Assembly (NCBI RefSeq): GCF_000281085.1
Contig: NZ_JH767525.1
Coordinates: forward strand, 87,157-151,156
From: Catenovulum agarivorans YM01
GTDB lineage: Bacteria; Pseudomonadota; Gammaproteobacteria; Enterobacterales; Alteromonadaceae
Direction: 5' to 3'
DNA length: 64,000 bases
Numbering within the stretch: position 1 is the first letter of the stretch; each line of letters starts with the position of its first letter. Shown here piece after piece: positions 20,164-29,413 of this stretch. The translations under genes and the position numbers were made by a program. The notes beneath the pieces are model-generated. The model did not search any database and was not told where the DNA came from. It was given only the letters and a program-made list of their open reading frames with translations.

Positions 20164-21366
20164 ATGCGCAAAGTCATTCCTCTCTCTGAATTAAAAATTG
20201 GCATGTATGTTATTGAAGTAACAAAACAAACAGGTCAAGTAGCGGTAAAAACCAGCGGATGGGTAAAAAAAACGCAAGTCATACAAACACTAGCCAACAA
20301 AGGAGTAGTCGAGGTTGCGATAGATCCTGACAAAACCATACACGCAGAAAACGACCAGACACGACCTGATATCCAATCTGCTCCCAGATCAACTGAACGC
20401 AAAGACAATATCAAACCTGCCAACGTTTCGTTGGAAATGAAAAAAGCGAAAAAGCTTTATTCAGAGGCAATTAATTTACAAGAGAAAATTATTAGTGACA
20501 TTAAACAAGGTCACTCTATCGAAATTGCGCCGATTAAAGAGCTAACCAATCAACTGATTGATTCGATTTTTCGTAATCAAGACGCACTTGCGTGCATGAC
20601 ACGAATTCGCGATAAAGACGCGTACCTCTACGAACATTCGCTGAATGTGTCTATCTTAATGGCGATTTTCGCTAAACATTTAGGTTATGTCGATAAAGAG
20701 ATTGAACAGCTGGCACAAAGTGCTTTTTTACATGATATAGGCAAAGTTTTAGTGCCGGACGAAATTCTCCACAAACCTTCACGTTTGACTGAAGATGAAT
20801 TCGAAATCATGCAAAAACATGTCGAATATGGTGTTGAAACCTTGCAACAAAGCCAAGGTATCAGTGAACAATGCATTGAAATAGTCAGCTTACACCATGA
20901 AAAGCTCAACGGCTGTGGCTATCCCAAAGGGTTGACACAAGAGCAAATCAATCAAGCTGGCCGTATGTTAACCATAGTAGATATCTACGATGCAATGACA
21001 GCCGAGCGGGTTTATAAAAAAGGTATGACCCCAAGTGCCGCATTTAAAATTATGTTATCTATGGCGCCCGCAGAATTAGATGCAGAATTATTGCAACAGT
21101 TTATAAAATGTATGGGCATACACCCTGTTGGTACAGTTGTGTTGTTAAATAGCGGCAAGCTGGCGATAGTGACAGAAGCCAATAGAATTAACCCACTACA
21201 ACCTGTAGTTAAGGTTTTTTATCATGTTAAACACAAACGTTATTCAGAAATTAAAGACGTAAATTTAGCTAAAGCTGGGTGTACTGAAAGTATCGACAAA
21301 GCGGTCAAACCAGAACAATTTGGTGTTGAATTAATTAAGTTTTTTAAACAAGTTTTAAGTAATTAG
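20164..21366 (+). CDS. DUF3391 / HD-GYP domain c-di-GMP phosphodiesterase
   Basis: A cytoplasmic protein of 400 residues. The N-terminus (about 1-60, VIPLSELKIGMYVIEV) is a DUF3391 domain. The HD-GYP domain covers about 145-310: YEHSLNVSILM, the metal-binding HDIGK (about 190), HVEYG, then SLHHEKLNGCGYPKGL, which retains the full HHExxxGxGYP signature, and IVDIYDAMTAERVYKK. All metal ligands appear present, so hydrolysis of c-di-GMP is expected. It stands alone between a stem-loop and the nuclease gene 48 bases downstream. Confidence 0.92.
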   Translation: MRKVIPLSELKIGMYVIEVTKQTGQVAVKTSGWVKKTQVIQTLANKGVVEVAIDPDKTIHAENDQTRPDIQSAPRSTERKDNIKPANVSLEMKKAKKLYSEAINLQEKIISDIKQGHSIEIAPIKELTNQLIDSIFRNQDALACMTRIRDKDAYLYEHSLNVSILMAIFAKHLGYVDKEIEQLAQSAFLHDIGKVLVPDEILHKPSRLTEDEFEIMQKHVEYGVETLQQSQGISEQCIEIVSLHHEKLNGCGYPKGLTQEQINQAGRMLTIVDIYDAMTAERVYKKGMTPSAAFKIMLSMAPAELDAELLQQFIKCMGIHPVGTVVLLNSGKLAIVTEANRINPLQPVVKVFYHVKHKRYSEIKDVNLAKAGCTESIDKAVKPEQFGVELIKFFKQVLSN

Positions 21367-21414
21367 ATGTTAAGCTCTGTGTTAAGTTAAATTTTAACGC
21401 ATCAGACAATTGCA

Positions 21415-22209
21415 GTGAAAACACTCAAGCTATCTATTTTACTTATTATCTTATCCGCAACTCATGTAAAAGTCGCTCATGCATGGGGGCCAATGGGCCA
21501 TGAGCTCATTGGTGAATTAGCTGAACCTATGTTAAAACCAGCGAGCAAAGACAAAATAGCCCAATTACTTGGCGATGAAACTATTGCGCATGCCACAACC
21601 TATTTGGATAGAATGCGTGGGCAAAAAGATAAGTTCTGGCAAAAAACCGCATCCCCTTGGCATTATGTCACTGTACCTAACCAACAAAACTACCAAGCAA
21701 ACTTACACGCACCGAAAAGAGGTGACGCTTACACAGCATTGATGCACTACAGCAAACAACTGGCTCAAAGTACTAATAGCGAACAACAAAAATTAGCTTT
21801 GTACTTTGTATTGCATTTGGTTGGAGATATTCACCAACCATTGCATGCTGGCAATGGTGAAGATAGAGGAGGCAATGATTTTGCTGTCTACTTTCAAAAC
21901 AAACGAACCAATATGCATAGGTTGTGGGACAGCCAGATGCTTGCAACTCACAAACATAGTTATTGGATAAAAACACTATCGGCAAAAATAAGTGCTTTAT
22001 CCAACAACAGCAAACAAGAGTGGCAAAACAGCACAGCAATTGATTGGATAAACGAAAGTGTCCAGATTAGACAAAACATTTATCCTGCCAAAGAAAAAGC
22101 GCAAATCAGCCAAAGTTACCTAGAGAATAACTTAAGCATAAGCGAACAGCGAATTATCCAAGCAGCTGTGCGGCTTGCGCATCAACTCAATATTCTATTG
22201 GCAGACTAA
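21415..22209 (+). CDS. Secreted S1/P1-family nuclease
   Basis: A zinc-dependent, single-strand-preferring nuclease exported by Sec. The signal peptide is residues about 1-23, with cleavage after HAHA-type VAHA, leaving Trp as mature residue 1. That Trp is the N-terminal zinc ligand that defines the family. Further ligands are seen as WGPMGHELIGE, SPWHYVTVP, LHLVGDIHQPLHAG and HRLWDSQML, giving the trinuclear zinc set. The 264-residue length is usual. The start is GTG 21415; no ATG is available before the signal peptide. A role in phosphate or nucleotide scavenging is an inference. Confidence 0.9.
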   Translation: MKTLKLSILLIILSATHVKVAHAWGPMGHELIGELAEPMLKPASKDKIAQLLGDETIAHATTYLDRMRGQKDKFWQKTASPWHYVTVPNQQNYQANLHAPKRGDAYTALMHYSKQLAQSTNSEQQKLALYFVLHLVGDIHQPLHAGNGEDRGGNDFAVYFQNKRTNMHRLWDSQMLATHKHSYWIKTLSAKISALSNNSKQEWQNSTAIDWINESVQIRQNIYPAKEKAQISQSYLENNLSISEQRIIQAAVRLAHQLNILLAD

Positions 22210-22226
22210 CCGCAAGCTTAGCATGT

Positions 22227-24011
22227 TTAACTTTGTTGCTGCTGCGCTTGCCACAAATTGAAATAGTGGCCTTGCTTATGCAGCAGCTCAGCATGCGTCC
22301 CTTGTTCAACCAGTTGGCCTTTGTCTAATACGATAATTTTATCGGCATCTACAATAGTTGATAACCTATGTGCAATCACTATGCTAGTGTGGCCACTGGC
22401 GTACTGATTAAAAGCGCGCATAATAGCGCGTTCAGCGTTTGAATCTAACGAAGACGTTGCTTCATCAAAAACCAAAATAGGTGAATTTTTTAAAATTGCC
22501 CGCGCAATCGCAACTCGCTGCTTCTCGCCACCTGATAATTTAAGCCCACGCTCACCTACTTTCGTTTGTAACCCTTCAGGTAAAGATGCAACAAATTCGG
22601 CTAAACTTGCCAGTTCAACTGCTTTCTCAACGTCAGCTTCACTCGCATCCTGTTTACCGTATTGGATGTTGTTAAATAAAGTATCGTTAAACAAAACTGT
22701 ATCTTGCGGCACTATGCTAATGTTTTTTCGCAAAGATAATAAAGTTTGTTGCTGAATATATTGTCCATCAATCAATATTTGACCACCAGTTACATCATAA
22801 AAACGATAAAGCAATTTTACTAGGGTCGATTTACCAGAGCCACTGTGTCCCACTACAGCAACTTTATGGCCAGCTTCTACCTCAAAACTAACATGCTGCA
22901 AAATGTTACGTTCAGTTTGATACGAAAAATGAACCTGCTTAAATTCAATTTTACCGCGGGTAACTTCTAGCTCTTTGGCATCTTGCAAATCCATGGTTTT
23001 AGGTTTGCGTTTTAGTAAATCAAACATATGCTCGATATTGGCAAGCGAGCCTTTTATTTCTCGATAGACAAAACCAAGAAAATTGAGCGGTAAAAACAAC
23101 TGCATCATAAACGCGTTGACCAAAACAAAGTCACCAATTGTCATTGCATCTAAGCTCACCTGATAGGCTGCTAAAATCATCATACTTGCCATAGCTAAAG
23201 AAATAACCAAAGCTTGACCTGCGTTAAGCACAAACAAAGATAACCTATTTTTACGTTTTGCTATTTCCCACTCTGCAAGTGCGCCGTCGTAGCGCTGTGC
23301 TTCGTAAGCTTCGTTATTAAAATACTTAACGGTTTCATAATTTAATAAACTGTCTATCGCTCGAGTGCTACTGCTCGAATCAGCTTTTGCCGCCGCTTTA
23401 ACATATCCGGTGCGCCATTCAGTTGCCCAAACTGAAAAACCAACATAACAAACAATTGCCACGACAATAATTAACGCAAACGGCCAGCCATAATTAACTA
23501 GAAACAACCCAACAACAAAACTTATTTCCAACAAAGTTGGGCCGATATTGAACACCATAAAACGCATTAAAAAGCTGACGCCGTGTGTACCACGGTCAAT
23601 ATCACGAGCAATACCACCTGTCTGGCGGGTTAAATGAAAATCTAAATCAAGTTGGTGTAAATGTTTAAAAACGCCAAGGCCAAGGCGACGCATGGCGCGC
23701 TCAGTAACCCGGCCAAATAAAGTGTCGCGAATTTCACCAATCAAGGTATTTAAAAAACGCACAACCCCATAGGCTATCAACAGGCTTATTGGCACAGCTA
23801 ACCACCCCTGAGCGCCATTGTTTGTGTTTAAGTCGTCAACTATATGCTTTAAGACAAACGGCAAAGTCACCCCCGCAACTTTCGCCAATACTAAACACAA
23901 CAGCGCCAAAATGATCCGACTCTTAAATTCCAACAGATATGGCCAGATTTGCCGAATAACTTGCCAATTTAATGTTTGATTTTCAAAATCATTGAAGTGG
24001 GATGGGCGCAT
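22227..24011 (-). CDS. ABC exporter of the Atm1/HMT (ABCB) type, fused membrane and ATPase domains
   Basis: A 594-residue half-transporter expected to dimerise in the inner membrane. Six hydrophobic segments lie within about residues 35-310. The ATPase follows at about 345-590, with Walker A VGHSGSGKST, signature LSGGEKQRVAIARA, Walker B ILVFDEATSSLD and switch HRLSTI. The membrane half (WPYLLEFKSRIILALLCLV, RGTHGVSFLMRFMVFNIGPT, DSLLNYETVKYFNNE) is characteristic of Atm1/ABCB7-like exporters of glutathione-linked or heavy-metal substrates. The substrate here is inferred. It converges on the nuclease gene with 17 bases between the stops. Confidence 0.92.
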   Translation of the reverse strand: MRPSHFNDFENQTLNWQVIRQIWPYLLEFKSRIILALLCLVLAKVAGVTLPFVLKHIVDDLNTNNGAQGWLAVPISLLIAYGVVRFLNTLIGEIRDTLFGRVTERAMRRLGLGVFKHLHQLDLDFHLTRQTGGIARDIDRGTHGVSFLMRFMVFNIGPTLLEISFVVGLFLVNYGWPFALIIVVAIVCYVGFSVWATEWRTGYVKAAAKADSSSSTRAIDSLLNYETVKYFNNEAYEAQRYDGALAEWEIAKRKNRLSLFVLNAGQALVISLAMASMMILAAYQVSLDAMTIGDFVLVNAFMMQLFLPLNFLGFVYREIKGSLANIEHMFDLLKRKPKTMDLQDAKELEVTRGKIEFKQVHFSYQTERNILQHVSFEVEAGHKVAVVGHSGSGKSTLVKLLYRFYDVTGGQILIDGQYIQQQTLLSLRKNISIVPQDTVLFNDTLFNNIQYGKQDASEADVEKAVELASLAEFVASLPEGLQTKVGERGLKLSGGEKQRVAIARAILKNSPILVFDEATSSLDSNAERAIMRAFNQYASGHTSIVIAHRLSTIVDADKIIVLDKGQLVEQGTHAELLHKQGHYFNLWQAQQQQS

Positions 24012-24230
24012 ATCGTTATTATCTCTTTAATAGAATTGTCTTAATTAACCTAACCTTTGGATTTGAACAAAATTTATTCCCCAAAGATCAACAGGCTATA
24101 GCTTATCTTAATCGGTTTCGTTGGAAAATTCCGCGGCCATTTACTAGAAAAATAGTGCAAAGCTTATTCTCTGCTACACTTTAATCGGAATCCAAGCGAC
24201 TTCTACTTTCAGTACGGAAGAGGGCAATTC

Positions 24231-24575
24231 ATGTTTTTACTGCGAATTTCGCACAAACTAATGGCTGTGGGAGCAATCACAATCTTATCATTTGTGGTCG
24301 CCCAATGTTATGCGCAAATGACCAAAAGGCAAAATACACTTTCACTGCAAAAACGTCAGAGCCGTCTATACCCTATTTTAGAATTTATCGTCGCCATTGC
24401 GATTGTCGCAATTTTCGATAAATTCGAATCATTATTAAATAATGTTGGCAATTTATTAGATACCATTCAAAATCTAGCAGAGCAAACCACGCAACATAAA
24501 AAATTCAGAGTCACCGAAGATACAGTCTGCATCACAACTGCACTTAGAAAGTTGTCTTCGCAGTTTAAAGTGTAA
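24231..24575 (+). CDS. Small hypothetical membrane protein
   Basis: 114 residues, not recognised. There is a hydrophobic N-terminal segment (about 9-28, LMAVGAITILSFVVAQ), which could be a signal anchor, and a second one (about 47-62, YPILEFIVAIAIVAIF). A charged, helical C-terminal half (FESLLNNVGNLLDTIQNLAEQ) follows. The opening ISHKLMAVG is reminiscent of the start of chemoreceptor-like proteins but nothing else supports that. GAGGGC lies just before the ATG at 24231. It is 54 bases upstream of the barrel gene and in the same direction, so it could be the first gene of that operon. Confidence 0.5.
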   Translation: MFLLRISHKLMAVGAITILSFVVAQCYAQMTKRQNTLSLQKRQSRLYPILEFIVAIAIVAIFDKFESLLNNVGNLLDTIQNLAEQTTQHKKFRVTEDTVCITTALRKLSSQFKV

Positions 24576-24629
24576 GACCTTCAAACAAGGTATAAATAAA
24601 ACTATAGCAGTAACCTTAGGAGCATTTTT

Positions 24630-25787
24630 ATGATTCGAAATAGACTTAAACAGTCAGTTTGTGCACTAGCCCTGCTCTCCTGCGGCCATTCTTTAGCACA
24701 TGCTGGCGATTTTAACTTTTCAGGTTTTATGTCGATAGGCGGTGGCTTTGTGGACGACGAATCAGCCCGAAGTTACGCTGGTTATGCAGAAGAAGACATC
24801 ACTTTCGACAATAGCTTGCTTGGTATCCAATTTTCTTCTGATATTGCAAATGAGCTGACTGCAACCGTGCAATTAACCGCTCGCAACACAGACGGCTTTA
24901 AAGTTGAAGCTGAATGGGCTTACGTTAGTTGGCAAGCTACCGACGAAAGCACAGTTAGGATTGGTCGTTTACGAACACCCTTTTACATGTATTCGGATTA
25001 TTTAGATGTTGGTTACGCTTATCCATGGATTGCTCCACCCAACGAAGTATATTACCTGCCGTTTAACAATGTGAACGGTATCGACTTATACACCACAGGT
25101 ACACTCGGTAGTTTTGACACAACAATGCAAGTGTATTTTGGAAGCTTTACCGACGAGTTAAATGAACGCGGGGTCGATATTGAAGCAAAAACTCGTAACC
25201 AACTCGGTTTTGCCGGAACGCTCGCCAAAGATTGGTGGACCTTTAGAGCTGCTTACCATATGGCCAAATTGTCAATTAACCTTGAAGCTCTGCCTGACGT
25301 ACCTGAGCTATTGCAGACTTTACAAGGTGCGGGATTTTCAAGAAACGCTGACAGATTCCGAATCGACGAAGATGATGCAAAGTTTATTGAGCTAGGCCTA
25401 AATATAGACACAGGCACCTTTGTAGCTGCTGCTGAACATGTTGAATTAAGATTTGAAGACGAAACCTTATACGCCGACAACATTCGCCAATTTGTCATGT
25501 TAGGTGTACGAACCGGTGACTGGTTAATTCACTTAACCGCCTCTAAAGCAGATGATGAAGCATCTAATTTATCTCAAGGTATTCCAGTAACACCACAAAC
25601 AGCAGAGCTGATAGCAGAGCTAAATGCACAAGCGGCAGGCGAAGCAAATAAACGGGATGTAATTAGCCTTGGAACACGCTGGGACATCACAGCTGGTACA
25701 GCGCTCAAGTTTCAATACAGTGATGTTGATCGCGATGGGCAAAAACGCCAAAAAGTTTATGCCTTTGCTCTGCAAACGGTATTTTAA
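24630..25787 (+). CDS. Outer-membrane beta-barrel (porin-like) protein
   Basis: 385 residues with a Sec signal peptide (about 1-25, ending LAHA before GDFNFSGF). The rest alternates short amphipathic strands and turns (TATVQLTARNT, AEWAYVSWQATDESTVRIGRLRTPFYMYS, ALKFQYSDVDRDGQ) and ends in Phe (VYAFALQTVF), the outer-membrane insertion signal. It is similar in layout to gammaproteobacterial porin-like proteins encoded beside substrate-binding proteins; no specific channel is claimed. TAGGAGC is an excellent ribosome site. The next gene follows after 11 bases. Confidence 0.8.
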   Translation: MIRNRLKQSVCALALLSCGHSLAHAGDFNFSGFMSIGGGFVDDESARSYAGYAEEDITFDNSLLGIQFSSDIANELTATVQLTARNTDGFKVEAEWAYVSWQATDESTVRIGRLRTPFYMYSDYLDVGYAYPWIAPPNEVYYLPFNNVNGIDLYTTGTLGSFDTTMQVYFGSFTDELNERGVDIEAKTRNQLGFAGTLAKDWWTFRAAYHMAKLSINLEALPDVPELLQTLQGAGFSRNADRFRIDEDDAKFIELGLNIDTGTFVAAAEHVELRFEDETLYADNIRQFVMLGVRTGDWLIHLTASKADDEASNLSQGIPVTPQTAELIAELNAQAAGEANKRDVISLGTRWDITAGTALKFQYSDVDRDGQKRQKVYAFALQTVF

Positions 25788-25798
25788 GGAGATTAAGC

Positions 25799-26224
25799 AT
25801 GTCTAAATTTAAAGCAATAATTGCTGCGATCGGCTTGATCCTTGCTCCTATCGCAGCTTTTGCTGAAGTCGTAGTGGTTGTACATCCATCTGTCGCTTTT
25901 GATTCAATGTCAGCGGATGAAGTTTCAAGGCTCTTTCTTGGCAAATCGAAAAAATTTCCAGACGGCTCAACAGCTTTTCCGCTCAACCAGGATGAAGGAA
26001 TGACTGCCAGAGAAACCTTTAACGAGAAAATTTGTAAGAAAAATGCTTCTCAATATAAGGCTTATTGGTCTAAGTTGGTATTTACCGGTAAAGGTACACC
26101 ACCAAAAGATGCTGGAGACGCCAATGCCGTTAAAGCATTAATTTCGTCCAATCCGAATATGGTGGGTTATATCGACTCCAGCTTAGTTGACGCTAGTGTC
26201 AAAGTAGTCTTTAAACTCAAATAA
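25799..26224 (+). CDS. Small periplasmic PstS-like (phosphate-binding-type) protein
   Basis: 141 residues with a Sec signal peptide (about 1-22, ILAPIAAFA before EVVVVV). The mature domain resembles one half of a PstS-like binding protein: VVHPSVAFDSMSADEVSRLFLGKSKKFPDGS, FNEKICKKNASQYKAYWSKLVFTGKG, and PNMVGYIDSSLV. Full PstS proteins are about twice this length, so ligand binding may differ or be lost. AAGGAG precedes the ATG. It is sandwiched between the barrel gene and a diguanylate cyclase with a binding-protein sensor, suggesting that it feeds a signal rather than an importer; no permease or ATPase is nearby. Confidence 0.75.
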   Translation: MSKFKAIIAAIGLILAPIAAFAEVVVVVHPSVAFDSMSADEVSRLFLGKSKKFPDGSTAFPLNQDEGMTARETFNEKICKKNASQYKAYWSKLVFTGKGTPPKDAGDANAVKALISSNPNMVGYIDSSLVDASVKVVFKLK

Positions 26225-26236
26225 GCGAAATAACAC

Positions 26237-26264
26237 ACGTGTGGCGTTCTGTAACGCCGCACGT
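26237..26264 (+). other. Strong hairpin between PstS-like gene and diguanylate cyclase
   Basis: ACGTGTGGCGTT (26237-26248) pairs with AACGCCGCACGT (26253-26264) over 12 bp with one G-T pair and loop CTGT. No T-tract follows (TAAAAATTT), so it looks like an mRNA-processing or stability element setting different levels of the upstream and downstream genes. Confidence 0.55.
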
Positions 26265-26316
26265 AAAAATTTCAGCTATACTAAAAAACAGCAATTAATA
26301 GTAAACGGTTAGTTCC

Positions 26317-28050
26317 ATGAAAGCAGTCTTGTTGATTTGCTTTGTATTTTCTGTCGTATGCAGCAAGGAAGCCGTTTGTAATGATACAGAAACCAAAGCA
26401 CGTATTTTATTAATTAATTCTTACCACCCTCAGTACGATTGGACCGCACAGCTAACGCAGGGGGTAAAAAATACTCTAAACGATTTTTTACCTAGTGAAA
26501 ATTTCCACGTTGAATATATGGACGCACGTAGATTTGTTGCGGACGCGGTACACGAGCAACTTATAACCCAACTGTTATTACATAAATACCGTAGTTTTAA
26601 ACCAGACGTAGTCATTACTGCAGACGATGCTGCTTTTTATTTTCTAATTGAACACCCTGAGTTGTTCGCTAATACGCCTGTGGTATTTGGCGGGGTAAAC
26701 GTATTTAAACCTGAGCTTTTGCAAGATAGAGACAACTTCACCGGCATACTAGAGGGGATGGAAATATCTGGTAATATTAAGCTGATTGAACAAATTCAGC
26801 CCAAAGTTGAACAAGTTATTTTATTATCAGATAAAACCGAGCTAGGCGCTCGAATGACTGACCAAGCTAGATTAGAGTTGGCAAAACTAACAACTCGACT
26901 ATCGGTTAAAATTTGGGATGACTTTTCCTTAGCTGAATTACATCAGAGTGTAAATACTGCTTCTGCAAATACAGCTTATCTGATCTTAGGCATGCACAGA
27001 GACCGCAACGGTCAATATATCTCTTTTTCCGAGCACCTTCTCCCACTAACTAATTTGAGTAAAGTCCCTATTTATGGGATGTGGGGCGCGGTTCTAATTA
27101 ACCAAGGTGTCATGGGTGGACTGATGAATAATCCGCTACAACATGGCGCGAGTTTAGCGCAAATAGCTAAAGATATAATCCGAGGCAAGCAGGTATCTGA
27201 TATCCCCATTCGCGATAAATCCGATTTTGTGCCAACTTTTAATTATAGACAACTTCAGCGCTTCAACATCAACTTAGATAGGCTGCCAAAAGCCAGTAAA
27301 ATTCATGGTAGAACCGAAAGCTTTTATCAAAAACATACCGAAATTGTCCACGCTAGCTTAGCCATATTAACCATTTTATTAGCGGCGATCGCGCTACTAG
27401 CCTTGAACATACAAAGACGTATGCACGCAGAGAAACAGTTATTGCAATTAAATAAAGTGTTGGATGACAAAGTTCGTAGCCGCACAGAAAAACTACAAGA
27501 CGCCAATGTACAGTTAAATAGCATGATGGATGAGCTGAAACAACTCGCCCATACAGATCCCCTCACCTCATTGTATAACCGCCGTGCAGGCATGAAGAAG
27601 CTCAATAAATTAGTCACCCGGTGCATAAGTTCAGACAAAGAGCTCAGCGTGGTATTGTTAGACATAGACTATTTCAAACGCATCAATGACAACTATGGCC
27701 ACGATGAAGGGGATAGAGTACTTGTTGAAATAGCCAAAACACTTGATGAGGGTATTCGTCCAACTGATTTTCTCTACCGCTGGGGCGGTGAAGAATTTTT
27801 GTTGTTGTTTCCTAACACAAGTAGTTTAGACACAACAAGTTTGTGCAAACGCCTACAAAGTATGACAAGCAATATATTGGTCGCAAACGAGTACAGTGTG
27901 ACTTTTAGTGCAGGCATAGCCCAACTTACAAAAGATGAATCTTCAGCTGAATTGTTAAAACGAGCGGATGAAGCTTTATATCAAGCAAAAGGCAATGGCA
28001 GAAACAGAGTTGAGGTGAGTTTAAACTTGCAGATAAACTCTACTGGTTAG
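26317..28050 (+). CDS. Membrane diguanylate cyclase with periplasmic ABC-type substrate-binding sensor
   Basis: 577 residues. Signal/anchor at about 1-20. A periplasmic domain of the ABC_sub_bind type spans about 25-330 (ARILLINSYHPQYDWTAQLTQG, VITADDAAFYFLIEHPELF, TPVVFGGVN, KVPIYGMWGAVL). A membrane helix (about 345-365, SLAILTILLAAIALLALNI) leads to a coiled linker and the GGDEF domain (about 410-570). The catalytic motif is RWGGEEFLLLF, with an RPTD inhibitory-site motif exactly five residues before GGEEF, so the cyclase should be active and product-inhibited. It probably couples a small periplasmic ligand to c-di-GMP synthesis. It shares an operon with the two preceding genes, 92 bases after the PstS-like gene. 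Confidence 0.9.
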   Translation: MKAVLLICFVFSVVCSKEAVCNDTETKARILLINSYHPQYDWTAQLTQGVKNTLNDFLPSENFHVEYMDARRFVADAVHEQLITQLLLHKYRSFKPDVVITADDAAFYFLIEHPELFANTPVVFGGVNVFKPELLQDRDNFTGILEGMEISGNIKLIEQIQPKVEQVILLSDKTELGARMTDQARLELAKLTTRLSVKIWDDFSLAELHQSVNTASANTAYLILGMHRDRNGQYISFSEHLLPLTNLSKVPIYGMWGAVLINQGVMGGLMNNPLQHGASLAQIAKDIIRGKQVSDIPIRDKSDFVPTFNYRQLQRFNINLDRLPKASKIHGRTESFYQKHTEIVHASLAILTILLAAIALLALNIQRRMHAEKQLLQLNKVLDDKVRSRTEKLQDANVQLNSMMDELKQLAHTDPLTSLYNRRAGMKKLNKLVTRCISSDKELSVVLLDIDYFKRINDNYGHDEGDRVLVEIAKTLDEGIRPTDFLYRWGGEEFLLLFPNTSSLDTTSLCKRLQSMTSNILVANEYSVTFSAGIAQLTKDESSAELLKRADEALYQAKGNGRNRVEVSLNLQINSTG

Positions 28051-28063
28051 CAGAGTTTATCTG
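28030..28063. terminator. Convergent terminator hairpin between cyclase and hslU
   Basis: CAGATAAACTCT (28030-28041) and AGAGTTTATCTG (28052-28063) pair perfectly over 12 bp with a 10-base loop. The hairpin contains the cyclase stop codon and ends 10 bases before the hslU stop, so it serves the boundary of two convergent units. Confidence 0.6.
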
Positions 28064-28072
28064 GCCATAAAA

Positions 28073-29404
28073 TTAAAGGATAAAGCGCGACAAGTCTTCG
28101 TCTTCAATTACATCATTGAGGTATTTGTTGACGTAAGCCGCATCAACTGTCAGTTGCTCCCCGTCTTTTTCACTGGCATCAAATGAAATTTCTTCCATCA
28201 GCTTTTCCATCACAGTATGTAAACGACGTGCGCCAATATTCTCAGTACGCTCATTTACCTGCCATGCTGCCTCAGCAATACGTTTAATTCCATCTTCAGT
28301 AAAATCAACCTTTACACCTTCAGTGGCTAATAATGCACTGTATTGCTCAGTTAATGACGCATTGGTATCAGTTAAAATAGAGACAAAATCTTCAGTGGTT
28401 AACGCCGACAACTCAACTCGAATTGGCAAACGACCTTGCAATTCTGGGATTAAGTCTGACGGTTTCGCCATTTGGAATGCACCAGATGCGATAAACAAGA
28501 TGTGATCAGTTTTCACCATGCCGTGTTTAGTGGTCACTGTTGAACCTTCAACCAAAGGTAATAAATCACGTTGCACACCTTCACGTGATACATCTGGGCC
28601 ACTGCTCTCACCACGTTTACAAATCTTGTCGATTTCGTCGATAAATACAATGCCGTTCTGTTCAACTGCGTTGATCGCTTCTTCTTTTAAATCTTCTTGA
28701 TTGACCATGCGCGCAGCTTCTTCTTCAATCAATAATTTAAAAGCTTCTTTCACTTTTAGTTTGCGCGATTTAGTGGTTGAACCAGATAAATTCTGAAACA
28801 TGCTTTGCAGCTGGTTCGTCATGTCTTCCATACCTGGAGGTGCCATAATTTCTACACCGACCTGCGGCGCTGCAATATCAATCTCGATTTCTTTGTCGTC
28901 TAGCTGTTTTTCACGGAGTTTTTTGCGGAAAACTTGACGGGTTGAGCTATCCGTTGCTGGCTCAGAATCGTCTCCAAATGGCGTTTTTGCGCGTGGCAAT
29001 AATGCATCTAAAATGCGCTCTTCTGCCGCTTCTTCAGCTCTGTGTTTAACTTTTTGGGTTGCTTGCTCGCGAGTCATTTTTACCGAAATATCTACCAAAT
29101 CACGAATGATGGTTTCTACTTCTTTGCCAACATAACCCACTTCAGTAAATTTAGTCGCCTCTACTTTAATAAAAGGGGCATTCGCAAGCTTAGCTAAGCG
29201 GCGTGCTATTTCAGTTTTACCAACACCAGTTGGGCCTATCATCAATATATTTTTTGGTGTTACTTCTTGGCGCAATTCTTCATCCAATTGCATACGACGC
29301 CAGCGATTTCTTAGCGCTATCGCTACCGCTTTTTTGGCATTTTTTTGGCCGATAATATGGCGATTTAATTCGTGAACAATTTCTCTAGGGGTCATTTGTG
29401 ACAT
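28073..29404 (-). CDS. hslU: ATP-dependent protease ATPase subunit HslU
   Basis: AAA+ unfoldase of the HslUV (ClpYQ) protease. The start [17 protein letters not shown] is diagnostic. Walker A is [15 protein letters not shown] (about residue 54-68), the pore motif GYVG follows, Walker B is VFIDEIDKI, sensor region GRLPIRVEL, and the C-terminus ends in the conserved DLSRFIL tail that docks into HslV. The 443-residue length is normal. It is 9 bases downstream of hslV in one operon. Confidence 0.97.
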   Translation of the reverse strand: MSQMTPREIVHELNRHIIGQKNAKKAVAIALRNRWRRMQLDEELRQEVTPKNILMIGPTGVGKTEIARRLAKLANAPFIKVEATKFTEVGYVGKEVETIIRDLVDISVKMTREQATQKVKHRAEEAAEERILDALLPRAKTPFGDDSEPATDSSTRQVFRKKLREKQLDDKEIEIDIAAPQVGVEIMAPPGMEDMTNQLQSMFQNLSGSTTKSRKLKVKEAFKLLIEEEAARMVNQEDLKEEAINAVEQNGIVFIDEIDKICKRGESSGPDVSREGVQRDLLPLVEGSTVTTKHGMVKTDHILFIASGAFQMAKPSDLIPELQGRLPIRVELSALTTEDFVSILTDTNASLTEQYSALLATEGVKVDFTEDGIKRIAEAAWQVNERTENIGARRLHTVMEKLMEEISFDASEKDGEQLTVDAAYVNKYLNDVIEDEDLSRFIL

Positions 29405-29413
29405 ATCACGCTC

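Noticed and set aside
24002..24184. 60-residue frame between the ABC exporter and the small membrane protein
   Set aside because: Begins inside the divergent exporter gene, has no ribosome site and no similarity to any family I know.
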